Virus record (IMG/VR): IMGVR_UViG_3300026512_000038
Coordinates: 1-36,528 of that record
Length of the DNA stretch: 36,528 bases
Reading direction: 5' to 3' (one strand)
DNA from: a virus
In this document: piece after piece, positions 16,404 to 23,535 of the stretch
Layout: each line of letters begins with the position of its first letter
Numbering within the stretch: position 1 is the stretch's first letter
The notes under the pieces: model-generated
The model's database searches: none
What the model was told of the DNA's origin: nothing
Seen by the model: only the letters and a program-made list of their open reading frames with translations
Translations under genes and position numbers: made by a program

Positions 16404-17054
16404 TTAATTTTTCTTTTTACTCTTCTTTCCCTTTACACGCTCCCATTTAAAGCGCCCATAGCCAGCATTGCGCCACTGCCCTAGTCCTTTGAATTTCCCA
16501 TAATCCAGAAGCGCCTCAATGACCTTAAAGTTTAACTCTTTGTGTGGGAGTAGCGTTATTTTTATCTCAAAGGACATTGGATCAATGTAATCAGAGCTTA
16601 CCAAACTAACTCTGGGACCCTGCGGAGTCATTGCCCTTAACGGGCGCTGTAAAGCTCCGTCTGGATGTTCTTTAAGCCAGATCCAGTCTGGTTCAACAAA
16701 AACGTAATTGTCTATCTTAGATTTAAGATTTTTGATCTTTAGCGCCTGCTTAAGCACGTTACCTGCCTCTTTAAGGAACCCTTTTATCTGGTATGCTTTT
16801 AGATAAATCCCATCGGGGTCCGAGAAAAACCCTGTCTCATTATCACCATCTGGGGTCATCTTTTGTTCAATTTGTTGCTGCATCTCCTGTTCATCTAACT
16901 GTTCTGGATCTTCATCTGTCAAATCTTCGCTATTGCCATAATATTTCTCTTGAACGTATTTTCTAAATAATTCTTTGTTTTTTGGTAATGACCCTAAAAG
17001 TTTCTCCAGTAAAATTATTTTATAGCGCCTGCTTTCAAATTCAAAATCGCTCAT
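16404..17054 (-). CDS. Phage protein with RAMP-like (Cas7/Cas5-type) features
   Basis: The 216-residue product begins with 'YKIILLEKLLGSLPKN' (residues ~11-26), has an acidic Gln-rich insert (~42-72), then 'LKAYQIKGFLKEAG' (~85-98), 'PRVSLVSSDY', and near the end 'KFKGLGQWRNAGYGRFKWE'. The first and last strand-like segments with a Gly-rich loop, and the 'IKG.LKE' motif like 'IPGSSLKGALR', recall the RAMP superfamily of CRISPR proteins. The family is widespread in phages but has no named function that I know. RNA binding is an inference. It ends next to the large repeat tract. Confidence 0.6.
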   Translation of the reverse strand: MSDFEFESRRYKIILLEKLLGSLPKNKELFRKYVQEKYYGNSEDLTDEDPEQLDEQEMQQQIEQKMTPDGDNETGFFSDPDGIYLKAYQIKGFLKEAGNVLKQALKIKNLKSKIDNYVFVEPDWIWLKEHPDGALQRPLRAMTPQGPRVSLVSSDYIDPMSFEIKITLLPHKELNFKVIEALLDYGKFKGLGQWRNAGYGRFKWERVKGKKSKKKN

Positions 17055-17235
17055 CTTTTACCTCCTCTTTTTTTTTTAATTCTATCAAGCCTTTTCTTAT
17101 CTCATCCTTACTCCACATGCACAAGCCTTTTGCGTATGGATTGTAAAGGCGTCCGCATGTTTTTTTTGTCTTCACCCATGCTGCGCAATATTTCTCACAA
17201 AAGGCTTGTGGCACTTTTTTAATGTTAGGATACAT
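17041..17235 (-). CDS. Small Cys-containing protein (64 aa)
   Basis: The product has four cysteines, C13-x3-C17-x9-C27-x11-C39, in a basic N-terminal two thirds, followed by a charged tail. This suggests one small metal site. The gene overlaps the start of the RAMP-like gene by 14 bases and abuts the upstream gene, so it is firmly inside the operon. I do not recognise a family. Confidence 0.65.
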   Translation of the reverse strand: MYPNIKKVPQAFCEKYCAAWVKTKKTCGRLYNPYAKGLCMWSKDEIRKGLIELKKKEEVKDERF

Positions 17236-17682
17236 CTACATCCTCAAATGTTTTACTTTTTGTCTTAATTCAGCAAATTCTCTTTTTAAATCCTTAAGAG
17301 ATGCTTTGTCATCTTTATCGTCCCTTAAAAATCTTAATATTATCGGGTCCCCAGAAGTGGTTACGTATTCAGTTGGATATTCTTCACCCAGGTATCTACA
17401 ATTGCGTTCTCGGCAACAAACGTAAAGAGTTTTATCCATCGCCAAATTGCCTAAGATTAAACTGCCACATTTTTCACATATTGGATTTGGGTAAATAACA
17501 TATAAAGGCTCTTTTTTTCTAGGTGCAATTAGAACATTTTCCTCCCACTCCTTAGCTATCTCATAACAATCCTTAAGCTCGGTGCTTATAGCTTTTAAAA
17601 CTTTAAACTGTTCCTCATTAACAACTTCATGTGTCAAGCTATTAATTTTTATCAAAACGGATTTAATCTTTTCCTTAAGCAT
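17236..17682 (-). CDS. Zinc-finger-like protein, unknown
   Basis: The 148-residue product has a helical first half (~1-55), then a zinc-ribbon-like part with 'CEKCGS' (~69-74) and 'CCRERNC' (~89-95), and a charged helical tail with heptad-like spacing. It likely binds zinc and perhaps nucleic acid. GGAGG precedes the ATG. It lies one base from the next gene, in the leftward operon with recombination genes. Confidence 0.7.
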   Translation of the reverse strand: MLKEKIKSVLIKINSLTHEVVNEEQFKVLKAISTELKDCYEIAKEWEENVLIAPRKKEPLYVIYPNPICEKCGSLILGNLAMDKTLYVCCRERNCRYLGEEYPTEYVTTSGDPIILRFLRDDKDDKASLKDLKREFAELRQKVKHLRM

Positions 17683-17710
17683 TTTTGCCTCCTTTTTTAG
17701 TTTTAGTTTT

Positions 17711-17917
17711 TTAAAACTCTAACTCTTCTAACTCTTCTTTCTCGGCCTCTCGTAAGTAAAAACCAGGTTCTACTTTAAAATAAATGACAAGTTTCGTTTT
17801 ACAATAAGGACAGATTAAGCCTTCTATAGCCTCATCTTCATTGTATTCAAAGTAATTGGTAGGGTAATCAAAATCTACCAATCTTAAACATTTTGGGCAT
17901 AATTCACTTAACTTCAT
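17711..17917 (-). CDS. Small zinc-ribbon protein (68 aa)
   Basis: Two CxxC knuckles, 'CPKC' (residues 7-10) and 'CPYC' (36-39), are separated by about 25 residues, with an acidic C-terminal tail. This is a minimal zinc ribbon. AAGGA precedes the ATG. It is the first gene after the ~100-base gap below the metallo-beta-lactamase-fold gene. Function is unknown. Confidence 0.7.
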   Translation of the reverse strand: MKLSELCPKCLRLVDFDYPTNYFEYNEDEAIEGLICPYCKTKLVIYFKVEPGFYLREAEKEELEELEF

Positions 17918-17968
17918 ATTTATTTCCTTATTTATCAGTTTTTTTTTGGCCTTAGTTTTATGCCTAAA

Positions 17969-17993
17969 TACCAGGTCGAACGGCTGACTGGTA
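17969..17993. other. Inverted repeat in the 17918-18017 gap
   Basis: TACCAG (17969-17974) pairs with CTGGTA (17988-17993), with two further pairs after a one-base bulge and an eight-base loop. On the minus strand it follows the metallo-beta-lactamase-fold gene, but no clear U-tract follows. It could slow or process the leftward transcript. The minus-strand word TTTAGGCATAAAACTA beside it also occurs at about 24217-24232 on the plus strand. Confidence 0.4.
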
Positions 17994-18017
17994 TAATTGA
18001 TAAAACCTCTCTTAATT

Positions 18018-18722
18018 TCAACATATTGTTATTTTTGTTTTAGTTAGAACTATCCCTCTTACTTCTGCTAATATTCTTTTTTTATCGCTATGAGCATCAG
18101 ACAGGTGCAAAATCCAAATATGCTGGAGCTTAGACAGGTCGTTTCTTTTTAAGAAGACAAGTAAACCGTTTAACCCTAAATGAGTTTTCAATATTCTTTT
18201 TCTGACGGATGCAGTAAGGTCAGAATTTAGCAATAAATCCTCGCAATAGTTACATTCAATGGCAAGGTGTGTTATGTCTTTGAAACGATAAGGCACATAG
18301 GCAGTATCAGTTATGTAAAGAAACCTTCTCCCTGGATAATCTATTACCAGCCCTAATGGCTCAAGAGCATCATGCACAAGAGGAAAGAAGTTAAATTGTA
18401 TCTTAGGAGAAAAAGAAACTGGGATAAAACTTTTTACTAGGTTAATATTCCAACGGTTTGATAATCTTAAAAAACTTTTTGTTCCTTCTGATAAAAATAT
18501 AGGGATAGTTTTCTCTGCTATTTCTTTAATAGCTTTAGAATGATCCTTATGTTCGTGGGAGACAAAACAAAAATCTATGTCGGCAAAAGATAAATTTTCA
18601 ATATATAGTTTTTTTTGAATTTCTTTGAAAGGTAGGCCACATTCAATTAAACCAGTGAAGTCTAAATGCTCTAAAATATAGCAATTTCCTTTACTCCCTG
18701 AGCTTAAAACCTTTAAATTCAT
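18018..18722 (-). CDS. Metallo-beta-lactamase-fold hydrolase, WalJ/YycJ-like
   Basis: The 234-residue product has the metal-binding set of the fold: H56-E-H58-K-D60-H61, then H117-D118, D139 in 'YITDTAY', and a late His in 'LHLSDAH' (206-211). The N-terminal 'LSSGSKGNCYI' is typical of the YycJ/WalJ branch, in which exonuclease activity on DNA ends has been described. In phages such proteins commonly sit next to RecT and an SbcC-like ATPase, as here. I infer DNA end processing that feeds RecT annealing. GGAGG precedes the ATG. Confidence 0.85.
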   Translation of the reverse strand: MNLKVLSSGSKGNCYILEHLDFTGLIECGLPFKEIQKKLYIENLSFADIDFCFVSHEHKDHSKAIKEIAEKTIPIFLSEGTKSFLRLSNRWNINLVKSFIPVSFSPKIQFNFFPLVHDALEPLGLVIDYPGRRFLYITDTAYVPYRFKDITHLAIECNYCEDLLLNSDLTASVRKRILKTHLGLNGLLVFLKRNDLSKLQHIWILHLSDAHSDKKRILAEVRGIVLTKTKITIC

Positions 18723-18759
18723 TTTAGGTCTCCTCCTTTAGGGTGGCCTTTCCTTTATA

Positions 18760-19656
18760 TTAAAATCCAGGGTCTTCTCCCAAATCTTCTTCTTGTGGTG
18801 AAGACCCTTTTTTGCCTTCCTGTTTAGGTTGTTCTCCATTCGCCTGTTTTTCTACCTCTTCGTCAAAATCAACTGTTGCTGTTTCAGCTTCAACAATTTC
18901 CTCAACTTTTGCTTCTTCCACCTCTACTGTTTGATTGTTTACGGTCTCTACAAAAAGATCAGAGTCATCAGAACTTTGAATTATCTGTTTGCAAGCTCTT
19001 CTAATAACAGTCTTCTTTATCATTTCTTCCAGAAATTCAGCATGAGTAGAGCCTTTTTTAAGCTCACCGTTCTCCAAAACTGGGCGCATAGGGGATTTTT
19101 GCCAAGACTTTTTAATTTGCTCATAGGTCATTATCTCTGTCTTTAGCACATTCCCTTTGCCATCTAGCAACACACAATAAGCACCTTCAGGTTGGTTGTT
19201 CTTGTTAGCTAGTTTTTGTTTATGTTTGGTAATATATTTTTCACCAAACTTAATTTCGTATTCAAACTCATCACCTTCATAAACCACTTCTGCCACTATT
19301 TTATCTATTCGTGGATCAGCTCGCCTTGCCATGGTTTCATATCCATAACGGCTAGGCTGCATAATTAATTGCTTGCCGTAGGCGATAAAATAACATTGTT
19401 TTTTAGCAGGGTTAAGACCAAAAATCACCATCTCATAAAGAGCGTTTGCAATGCTAGCCTGAGAACATACTTGCAAAACTGGTTGGTTGTTCTTTGTAGT
19501 AATATGCTGAAGTTCCAGCCAAGCTGACATTAAGGCATTTTGGGGAGAATAGTTAGGTGGCAAAACTAATTGGTTATTTTTTTGCAGTTTTGTCACCTTT
19601 CCCATAACCATGCTTACAACGTCCTGTTTTTTTGCCACTGCTTTTTGTTGGGTCAT
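18760..19656 (-). CDS. recT: RecT-family single-strand annealing protein
   Basis: The 298-residue product has the RecT core: 'LPPNYSPQNALMSAW', 'SIANALYEMVIFGLNP', 'QCYFIAYGKQLIMQPSRYGY' and 'KKSWQKSP', with an acidic variable C-terminus after ~225. RecT binds single-stranded DNA and anneals complementary strands. With the nuclease-like and SbcC-like neighbours it forms a phage recombination module. The gene is preceded by GGAGG, two bases after the upstream gene. Confidence 0.95.
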   Translation of the reverse strand: MTQQKAVAKKQDVVSMVMGKVTKLQKNNQLVLPPNYSPQNALMSAWLELQHITTKNNQPVLQVCSQASIANALYEMVIFGLNPAKKQCYFIAYGKQLIMQPSRYGYETMARRADPRIDKIVAEVVYEGDEFEYEIKFGEKYITKHKQKLANKNNQPEGAYCVLLDGKGNVLKTEIMTYEQIKKSWQKSPMRPVLENGELKKGSTHAEFLEEMIKKTVIRRACKQIIQSSDDSDLFVETVNNQTVEVEEAKVEEIVEAETATVDFDEEVEKQANGEQPKQEGKKGSSPQEEDLGEDPGF

Positions 19657-19658
19657 GT

Positions 19659-19979
19659 TTAATCCTCCTTTTTATAATAATTATAAATTCCTACAACTTG
19701 TGATGTCCCGTTAGGCAACGAGAAAATCTTATATTTTTGTTTTTTTAACATAAAGCCAGAAGTGGATTCAAATTCCTTTTTTATTGCTTCTAACTCTTCT
19801 TGCGCAAACTTAAAAAGAGGATCATCTTTTGTTATGTGATCCGTAACCGTAATCTGTAGGCTTATTATGCCTAATAATTTTATTTTAGCCCTCCTTTCTC
19901 CAATTGAAGCTGGTTTAAACATATTACATCCAAAATATGGAGCGACATGAAGTTCAGCCACATAGCCATCATAATCCAT
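19659..19979 (-). CDS. Hypothetical protein, probably the body of a gene starting at 20019
   Basis: The 106-residue product from the ATG at 19979 has no ribosome binding site. Immediately upstream, a coupled ATG at 20019 opens a 16-codon frame ('MDKICKNCKYFNPNGL') that ends 11 bases inside this gene. A +1 shift near the CCC codon would join the CxxC start to this frame, which has 'YFGC' soon after. So the true product may be ~118 residues with a zinc-binding start. I do not recognise the rest. Confidence 0.6.
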   Translation of the reverse strand: MDYDGYVAELHVAPYFGCNMFKPASIGERRAKIKLLGIISLQITVTDHITKDDPLFKFAQEELEAIKKEFESTSGFMLKKQKYKIFSLPNGTSQVVGIYNYYKKED

Positions 19980-20019
19980 TGGGATTAAAATATTTACAAT
20001 TTTTACAAATCTTATCCAT
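19969..20019 (-). CDS. Short CxxC-coding frame, upstream part of a possible frameshifted gene
   Basis: ATG at 20019 has GGGGG upstream and overlaps the stop of the SbcC-like gene (ATGGATAA), the arrangement of a coupled start. The 16 codons encode 'CKNCKYFNP', the beginning of a common phage zinc-knuckle type, and then stop. The body of the gene is in the +1 frame (19659-19979). Either a programmed +1 shift, a consensus error, or a real mutation would explain this. Confidence 0.5.
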   Translation of the reverse strand: MDKICKNCKYFNPNGL

Positions 20020-21904
20020 TGTTGCCCCCAGTTATTTTAAGTTGTTTCTGTCCTTCTTTAACATATAGTTTAACAATTTGAGACTTAGTGGGAATTATTC
20101 TCACGGTGCTTTCTGCGTTGTCTATAAAAATAGGGGCATAGAAATTATAATGTTCAGATAAAGTATTTATAATGTCCAACCCCACATTTATCTGGGCGCC
20201 CCTATTAAGACCTTTATCAAAAGGCACTCCTTGATACAATATTTCACAGCACTCAGTTATACCGTCATTAATTTGTTGTTCAAATAATTTAAATTTAGCC
20301 AGCTTAAATTTAGAGTTAATTTTTTCTTCAAGTAGTTCTACCTTCTTAACAATAAATCTCTCGCAAAGATAAAGTTCCCTTTCTAGTTTTTCATATTCTC
20401 TTACCAAAGTCTTCTCTTCCTTTTTAAGCTCTTCAACCCTGTTATTTATTCTTTTTGCTGCTTCTATCTCAGCCAGCTTTTGCCTTTCCTGTTCAAGCTG
20501 AAGTTCCAAGTCTGAAGTATCTATCTGGAATTGAGCTTTTGTTATTTGTTTATCTATTTCTTCTAATTGCTGATGAAGGTTTGAGATTTCTTGAGAAGTA
20601 ATCAAAGAATCTATATGTGTAAAATCTTCCCATTGTTGTTGTGCTTCTTTATAAGCCCTCTTTATTTCTTTTTGTTGTTTTTGTAGAGCTTTTATCGTTT
20701 CTATATTTCTCTTAACCTCATTTTCCATTATCTCAGCTGATTGCTTGAGTTCCTGTCCTTGCTTTTTGATTTCTTTAAGCTGATTTTCTTTTTGTGTCTG
20801 AAACTTTTCATGAATCTCTTTAATTTTCTCTTGTGGAAAAGGTTGCCCACAAGTGGGACAAATTTCTTTTATCTCTGGTTGTTGGTTGAATATCTCTTTG
20901 TATTGTTTTCTTAATTCTTCTAGCTGTTGTTTTTTTATTTCTATTTGTTTGTTTAACCAATCATTTTTATTCTGGAATTTTTCTATTTCTTGATAATTTT
21001 GCTCTTGTTGCCTCTCTATTTCTAAAACTTTTTGCCAAAGACCCTTCTCTTTTATTTGTATCCTGTCCCTCTCTTCTTGTTCTAACTTAGCAAGTTTATC
21101 CTGCAATTCTCTTTTTTTGGTTATTAAATTTTCAATTTTATCACCACTTTTAACCGCCTTTATTTTGCTTTCAAGTTCTTTAATCCTCTGCTTTATCTCT
21201 TCAGAATTAACAATATCTTGTGGCAACGCTGCCATAAGCTCGTCTATCCTAGCTGGGATTTCTTTTAATCGTTTATTTATATCCCTTTGCTGTGATTTAA
21301 CAGCCTTAATGTGGTCTTGAATAGACCTTTTTGAGATGACCTCAAGCAGAGGGACAAGACTTTCGTCCTGCTCAATTACTTGCTGAGGAGACAGGTCTCC
21401 AAACATATCAATAAGGATTTGCCTCCTCTTCTCCCAATGTAAGGAAGGAAAATAGAAAGGATTGGTAACTAAACGGAAGATTTCCTCTGGGGCAAGCTCT
21501 TTGAGTTTTGCGTCCCAATCTTTCTTTTTGGCTGGGACGTCATTTATAAAATATTGGAAGGTATGGCCTGAGAAGGTTGCAGTGGCTGAGCCTCTCTTTT
21601 TTGTCCACTTCTCCTTCATAACTTTTTTCAATTTTATCTTTTCGCTATCAACTTCAATTTCAGTTTCAACTTCCACATCAAGGTTGTGAATAGGATTACC
21701 AGTAGAGTCTAAAGGCTTAACTGCAAAATCAGCTTTTCCCTGACTATCTTTACCAAACAACAACCAGAGAAAAGCATCAAAGAGCGATGTTTTTCCCGTG
21801 CCGTTGTCTCCATAGACGGAGACGTTACGGCCTTCAGGCCTGAAAGAGAATTCCTTAATACCTTTGAAGTTTTTCAAACGTAAAGAAATAAGTTTAATTT
21901 GCAT
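20012..21904 (-). CDS. SbcC/Rad50-like ATPase with zinc-hook motif
   Basis: I chose the ATG at 21904 (GGAGG upstream, product begins 'MQIKLISLRLKNFKGIKEF' like the family). An in-frame ATG at 21973 with GGGAGG is an alternative. The 630-residue product has Walker A 'GDNGTGKTS' (32-40), long coiled coils (~190-345 and ~355-510), a hook C349-P-T-C352 between them, and a C-terminal signature-like 'GLNRGAQINVG' plus Walker-B-like 'APIFIDNAES'. Such proteins regulate a nuclease at DNA ends. With the metallo-beta-lactamase-fold protein and RecT, it completes a recombination set. Confidence 0.92.
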   Translation of the reverse strand: MQIKLISLRLKNFKGIKEFSFRPEGRNVSVYGDNGTGKTSLFDAFLWLLFGKDSQGKADFAVKPLDSTGNPIHNLDVEVETEIEVDSEKIKLKKVMKEKWTKKRGSATATFSGHTFQYFINDVPAKKKDWDAKLKELAPEEIFRLVTNPFYFPSLHWEKRRQILIDMFGDLSPQQVIEQDESLVPLLEVISKRSIQDHIKAVKSQQRDINKRLKEIPARIDELMAALPQDIVNSEEIKQRIKELESKIKAVKSGDKIENLITKKRELQDKLAKLEQEERDRIQIKEKGLWQKVLEIERQQEQNYQEIEKFQNKNDWLNKQIEIKKQQLEELRKQYKEIFNQQPEIKEICPTCGQPFPQEKIKEIHEKFQTQKENQLKEIKKQGQELKQSAEIMENEVKRNIETIKALQKQQKEIKRAYKEAQQQWEDFTHIDSLITSQEISNLHQQLEEIDKQITKAQFQIDTSDLELQLEQERQKLAEIEAAKRINNRVEELKKEEKTLVREYEKLERELYLCERFIVKKVELLEEKINSKFKLAKFKLFEQQINDGITECCEILYQGVPFDKGLNRGAQINVGLDIINTLSEHYNFYAPIFIDNAESTVRIIPTKSQIVKLYVKEGQKQLKITGGNNG

Positions 21905-21995
21905 TATTATCCTCCTTCTTCTTTTTGTTAAAAAACTCTTCACAAATTGGTACTGCTCTCTTCTACTTTCCATTTCTATCGCCCTCCCTTTATAT

Positions 21996-22406
21996 TTATA
22001 AAACAATCCACTTTTTATGCTGGAAGATAGACTTTTTAATAACACGTCCATCCTCCAGTTTTTCCTCCACTACCTGTCTCTCGCTATGGGAGAAAAGGTA
22101 GCGAGGATACACACCAGCATTCTCTTCCACAACTTTACAAAATCTGGCCACCAGCCACATAAAAGCTGGTGACCCTGCTGGAAATATAACTCCAGCGTAA
22201 GAAAAGTTGTCTGGAAAAGCAGCTTCCACCACCCGACGAGCGAGATTTTTTAATGCATCCTCGTCAGATGGTGTGTTGAGGAGTTCTCCCCGAAGATGCT
22301 CAGGAAGCTCCTCAATTTCTACATGCTCAAGGAAAACCTCATCCTCCAACTCTTTTATCTGAGCTGGAGTGAGGTCATGGTTTAATATCTTTAAGACTTT
22401 TGCCAT
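21996..22406 (-). CDS. Csx20-like protein (candidate viral ring nuclease, anti-type III CRISPR)
   Basis: The 136-residue product has the motifs I know from the CRISPR-associated Csx20 family: N9-H10-x-L-T13-x2-Q16 near the N-terminus, 'ELPEHL' (33-38), 'NTPSD' (44-48), a Gly-rich strand 'FPAGSPAFMWLVA' (75-87) where family members have 'QGDFGATY'-type sequence, and a C-terminal 'SHSERQVVEEKLEDGRVIKK' like the 'TTKRE..E...DG.v' tail. Csx20 is linked to type III CRISPR loci, and members of the Csx15/16/20 group are considered cyclic oligoadenylate-binding or ring-nuclease proteins. As first gene of the strong leftward promoter, early defence inhibition is the natural inference. Not experimentally known here. 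Confidence 0.72.
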   Translation of the reverse strand: MAKVLKILNHDLTPAQIKELEDEVFLEHVEIEELPEHLRGELLNTPSDEDALKNLARRVVEAAFPDNFSYAGVIFPAGSPAFMWLVARFCKVVEENAGVYPRYLFSHSERQVVEEKLEDGRVIKKSIFQHKKWIVL

Positions 22407-22429
22407 GATGTCCTCCTTTTTTATAGGTT

Positions 22430-22458
22430 TTCATAGTTGTTGAAAAGCATTATATAAT
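22430..22458 (+). promoter_or_regulatory. Rightward early promoter overlapping the leftward one
   Basis: TTCATA (22430-22435) and TATAAT (22453-22458) are separated by 17 bases. The -10 box is part of the palindrome ATTATATAAT (22449-22458) that also holds the leftward -10. The two promoters therefore overlap face to face and probably exclude each other. The -35 matches the consensus at four of six bases. Confidence 0.6.
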
Positions 22459-22476
22459 TTCATATTGTCTTGTCAA
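22449..22476 (-). promoter_or_regulatory. Leftward sigma-70-type promoter
   Basis: Read on the minus strand: TTGACA (complement of 22471-22476), a 16-base spacer, and TATAAT (complement of 22449-22454), both boxes perfect. Transcription would begin near 22442, about 36 bases before the ATG at 22406. An inverted repeat TCTTG-T-CAAGA (22468-22478) covers the -35 box and could be an operator. Confidence 0.85.
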
Positions 22477-22525
22477 GAAAAAAATGAAAAAAAATGAAAA
22501 AAAATAAAATAAAGGGGGTAAGCAT

Positions 22526-22771
22526 ATGGAATATTTAAACGTTTCCGAGATAAGAGATATTTTATTAAAGAAGGGAATAAAGATGAGCTATATGTCGGTG
22601 AGGGATCTTACACGTGACCCTACTTTTCCTGAAGCTATTTATCTCCCTGGATATGTTAAGCCAAGATGGAAGGAACAGGATGTATTAAAATGGATTGATA
22701 ACTATTTAAACAAAGAAGGAGGAAACTATGGCAAAACCAAAAAAGTATCGCAAAAAACCGTTAATTGTTGA
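22526..22771 (+). CDS. AlpA/MerR-like helix-turn-helix DNA-binding protein
   Basis: The 81-residue product reads 'YLNVSEIRDILLKKGIKM', then 'SVRDLTRDPTFPEAIYLPGY' and 'RWKEQDVLKWIDNYL'. The 'RDP.FP......R.RW...DV..WI' pattern is that of AlpA-type excisionase/regulator proteins. As first gene of the rightward operon, beside the divergent promoters, it probably regulates the early switch. AGGGGG precedes the ATG. Its last 44 bases overlap the next gene. Confidence 0.8.
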   Translation: MEYLNVSEIRDILLKKGIKMSYMSVRDLTRDPTFPEAIYLPGYVKPRWKEQDVLKWIDNYLNKEGGNYGKTKKVSQKTVNC

Positions 22772-22988
22772 GGCTATTCAGTGGGATGGTGACAACTTTG
22801 AGGAGATATACGAGTTTACAAAGGGCAATTGCTGTCTCACTGTTGATACTGGGAAACTTATTATCAGAACGTTGGAAGGCGATATGGAAGCAGAGCGAGG
22901 CGCTTTTATAATTGAAGGATTAACTGGAGAGTTTTATCCTTGTAGAGAGGAAATATTTAAAGAAACCTATGAACCTGTAGAGGAGTAA
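22728..22988 (+). CDS. PGDYG-like phage protein
   Basis: The 86-residue product begins 'KYRKKPLIVEAIQWDGDN', continues with 'LIIRTLEGDMEAERGAFII' and ends 'GEFYPCREEIFKETYEPV', the pattern of a small protein common in phage early regions and named after a PGDYG motif, here replaced by 'ERGAF'. The function of the family is not established. GGAGG precedes the ATG, which lies inside the upstream gene. Confidence 0.8.
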   Translation: MAKPKKYRKKPLIVEAIQWDGDNFEEIYEFTKGNCCLTVDTGKLIIRTLEGDMEAERGAFIIEGLTGEFYPCREEIFKETYEPVEE

Positions 22989-22993
22989 AAACA

Positions 22994-23503
22994 ATGGAGA
23001 AAATAGGTAAAGTGGTTTATTACAATACTATTTTGGGCATTGACCCAGGGCAAAAGGGCGGTTGCGCATTAATAAGGGATAGTGAACTAATAGAACTCCA
23101 TCCCTTCACAAGAGACCGCTTTGAAAATGTAGTCCTTTTAAAAAATATACTTGATAAAGATTATTCTAATCTTCACGTTATAGTTGAGGAAGGACATGCC
23201 TTCAAGGGACAGGGCGTAAACTCCGTCTTTAGCTTTGGATTCTTTCATGGGATGATTTATGGAGTATTTTGCGGTAAAGCGCCTGTTGTTTATGTGCGCC
23301 CTCGTGAATGGCAAAAGTTTCATGGGTTAAACAAAAAAAGAACTACCAAAGACCGCAATGTCTGGCGCAGAGAACGTAAAAAGATGTCTGTCCAGAAGGC
23401 AAAAGAGCTTTATCCTGGATGGGCAAGCAAAATAAAAAACCACGACGGCATGGCAGAAGCTATCTTGATAGCAAGATATGGAATGGCTTTGCTAAAACCA
23501 TAA
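22994..23503 (+). CDS. RuvC-like Holliday junction resolvase
   Basis: The 169-residue product has the RuvC/RNase H fold residues: D17 in 'LGIDPGQKGG', E65-E66 in 'VIVEEGHAF', and H150-D151-x3-E155 in 'NHDGMAEAILIA'. Phage enzymes of this type cut four-way junctions made by recombination and replication before packaging. GAGGAG precedes the ATG. It sits among early replication genes. Confidence 0.88.
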   Translation: MEKIGKVVYYNTILGIDPGQKGGCALIRDSELIELHPFTRDRFENVVLLKNILDKDYSNLHVIVEEGHAFKGQGVNSVFSFGFFHGMIYGVFCGKAPVVYVRPREWQKFHGLNKKRTTKDRNVWRRERKKMSVQKAKELYPGWASKIKNHDGMAEAILIARYGMALLKP

Positions 23504-23535
23504 CCTTTTTAAGGAAATACAGAGGAGGAGTAAAA

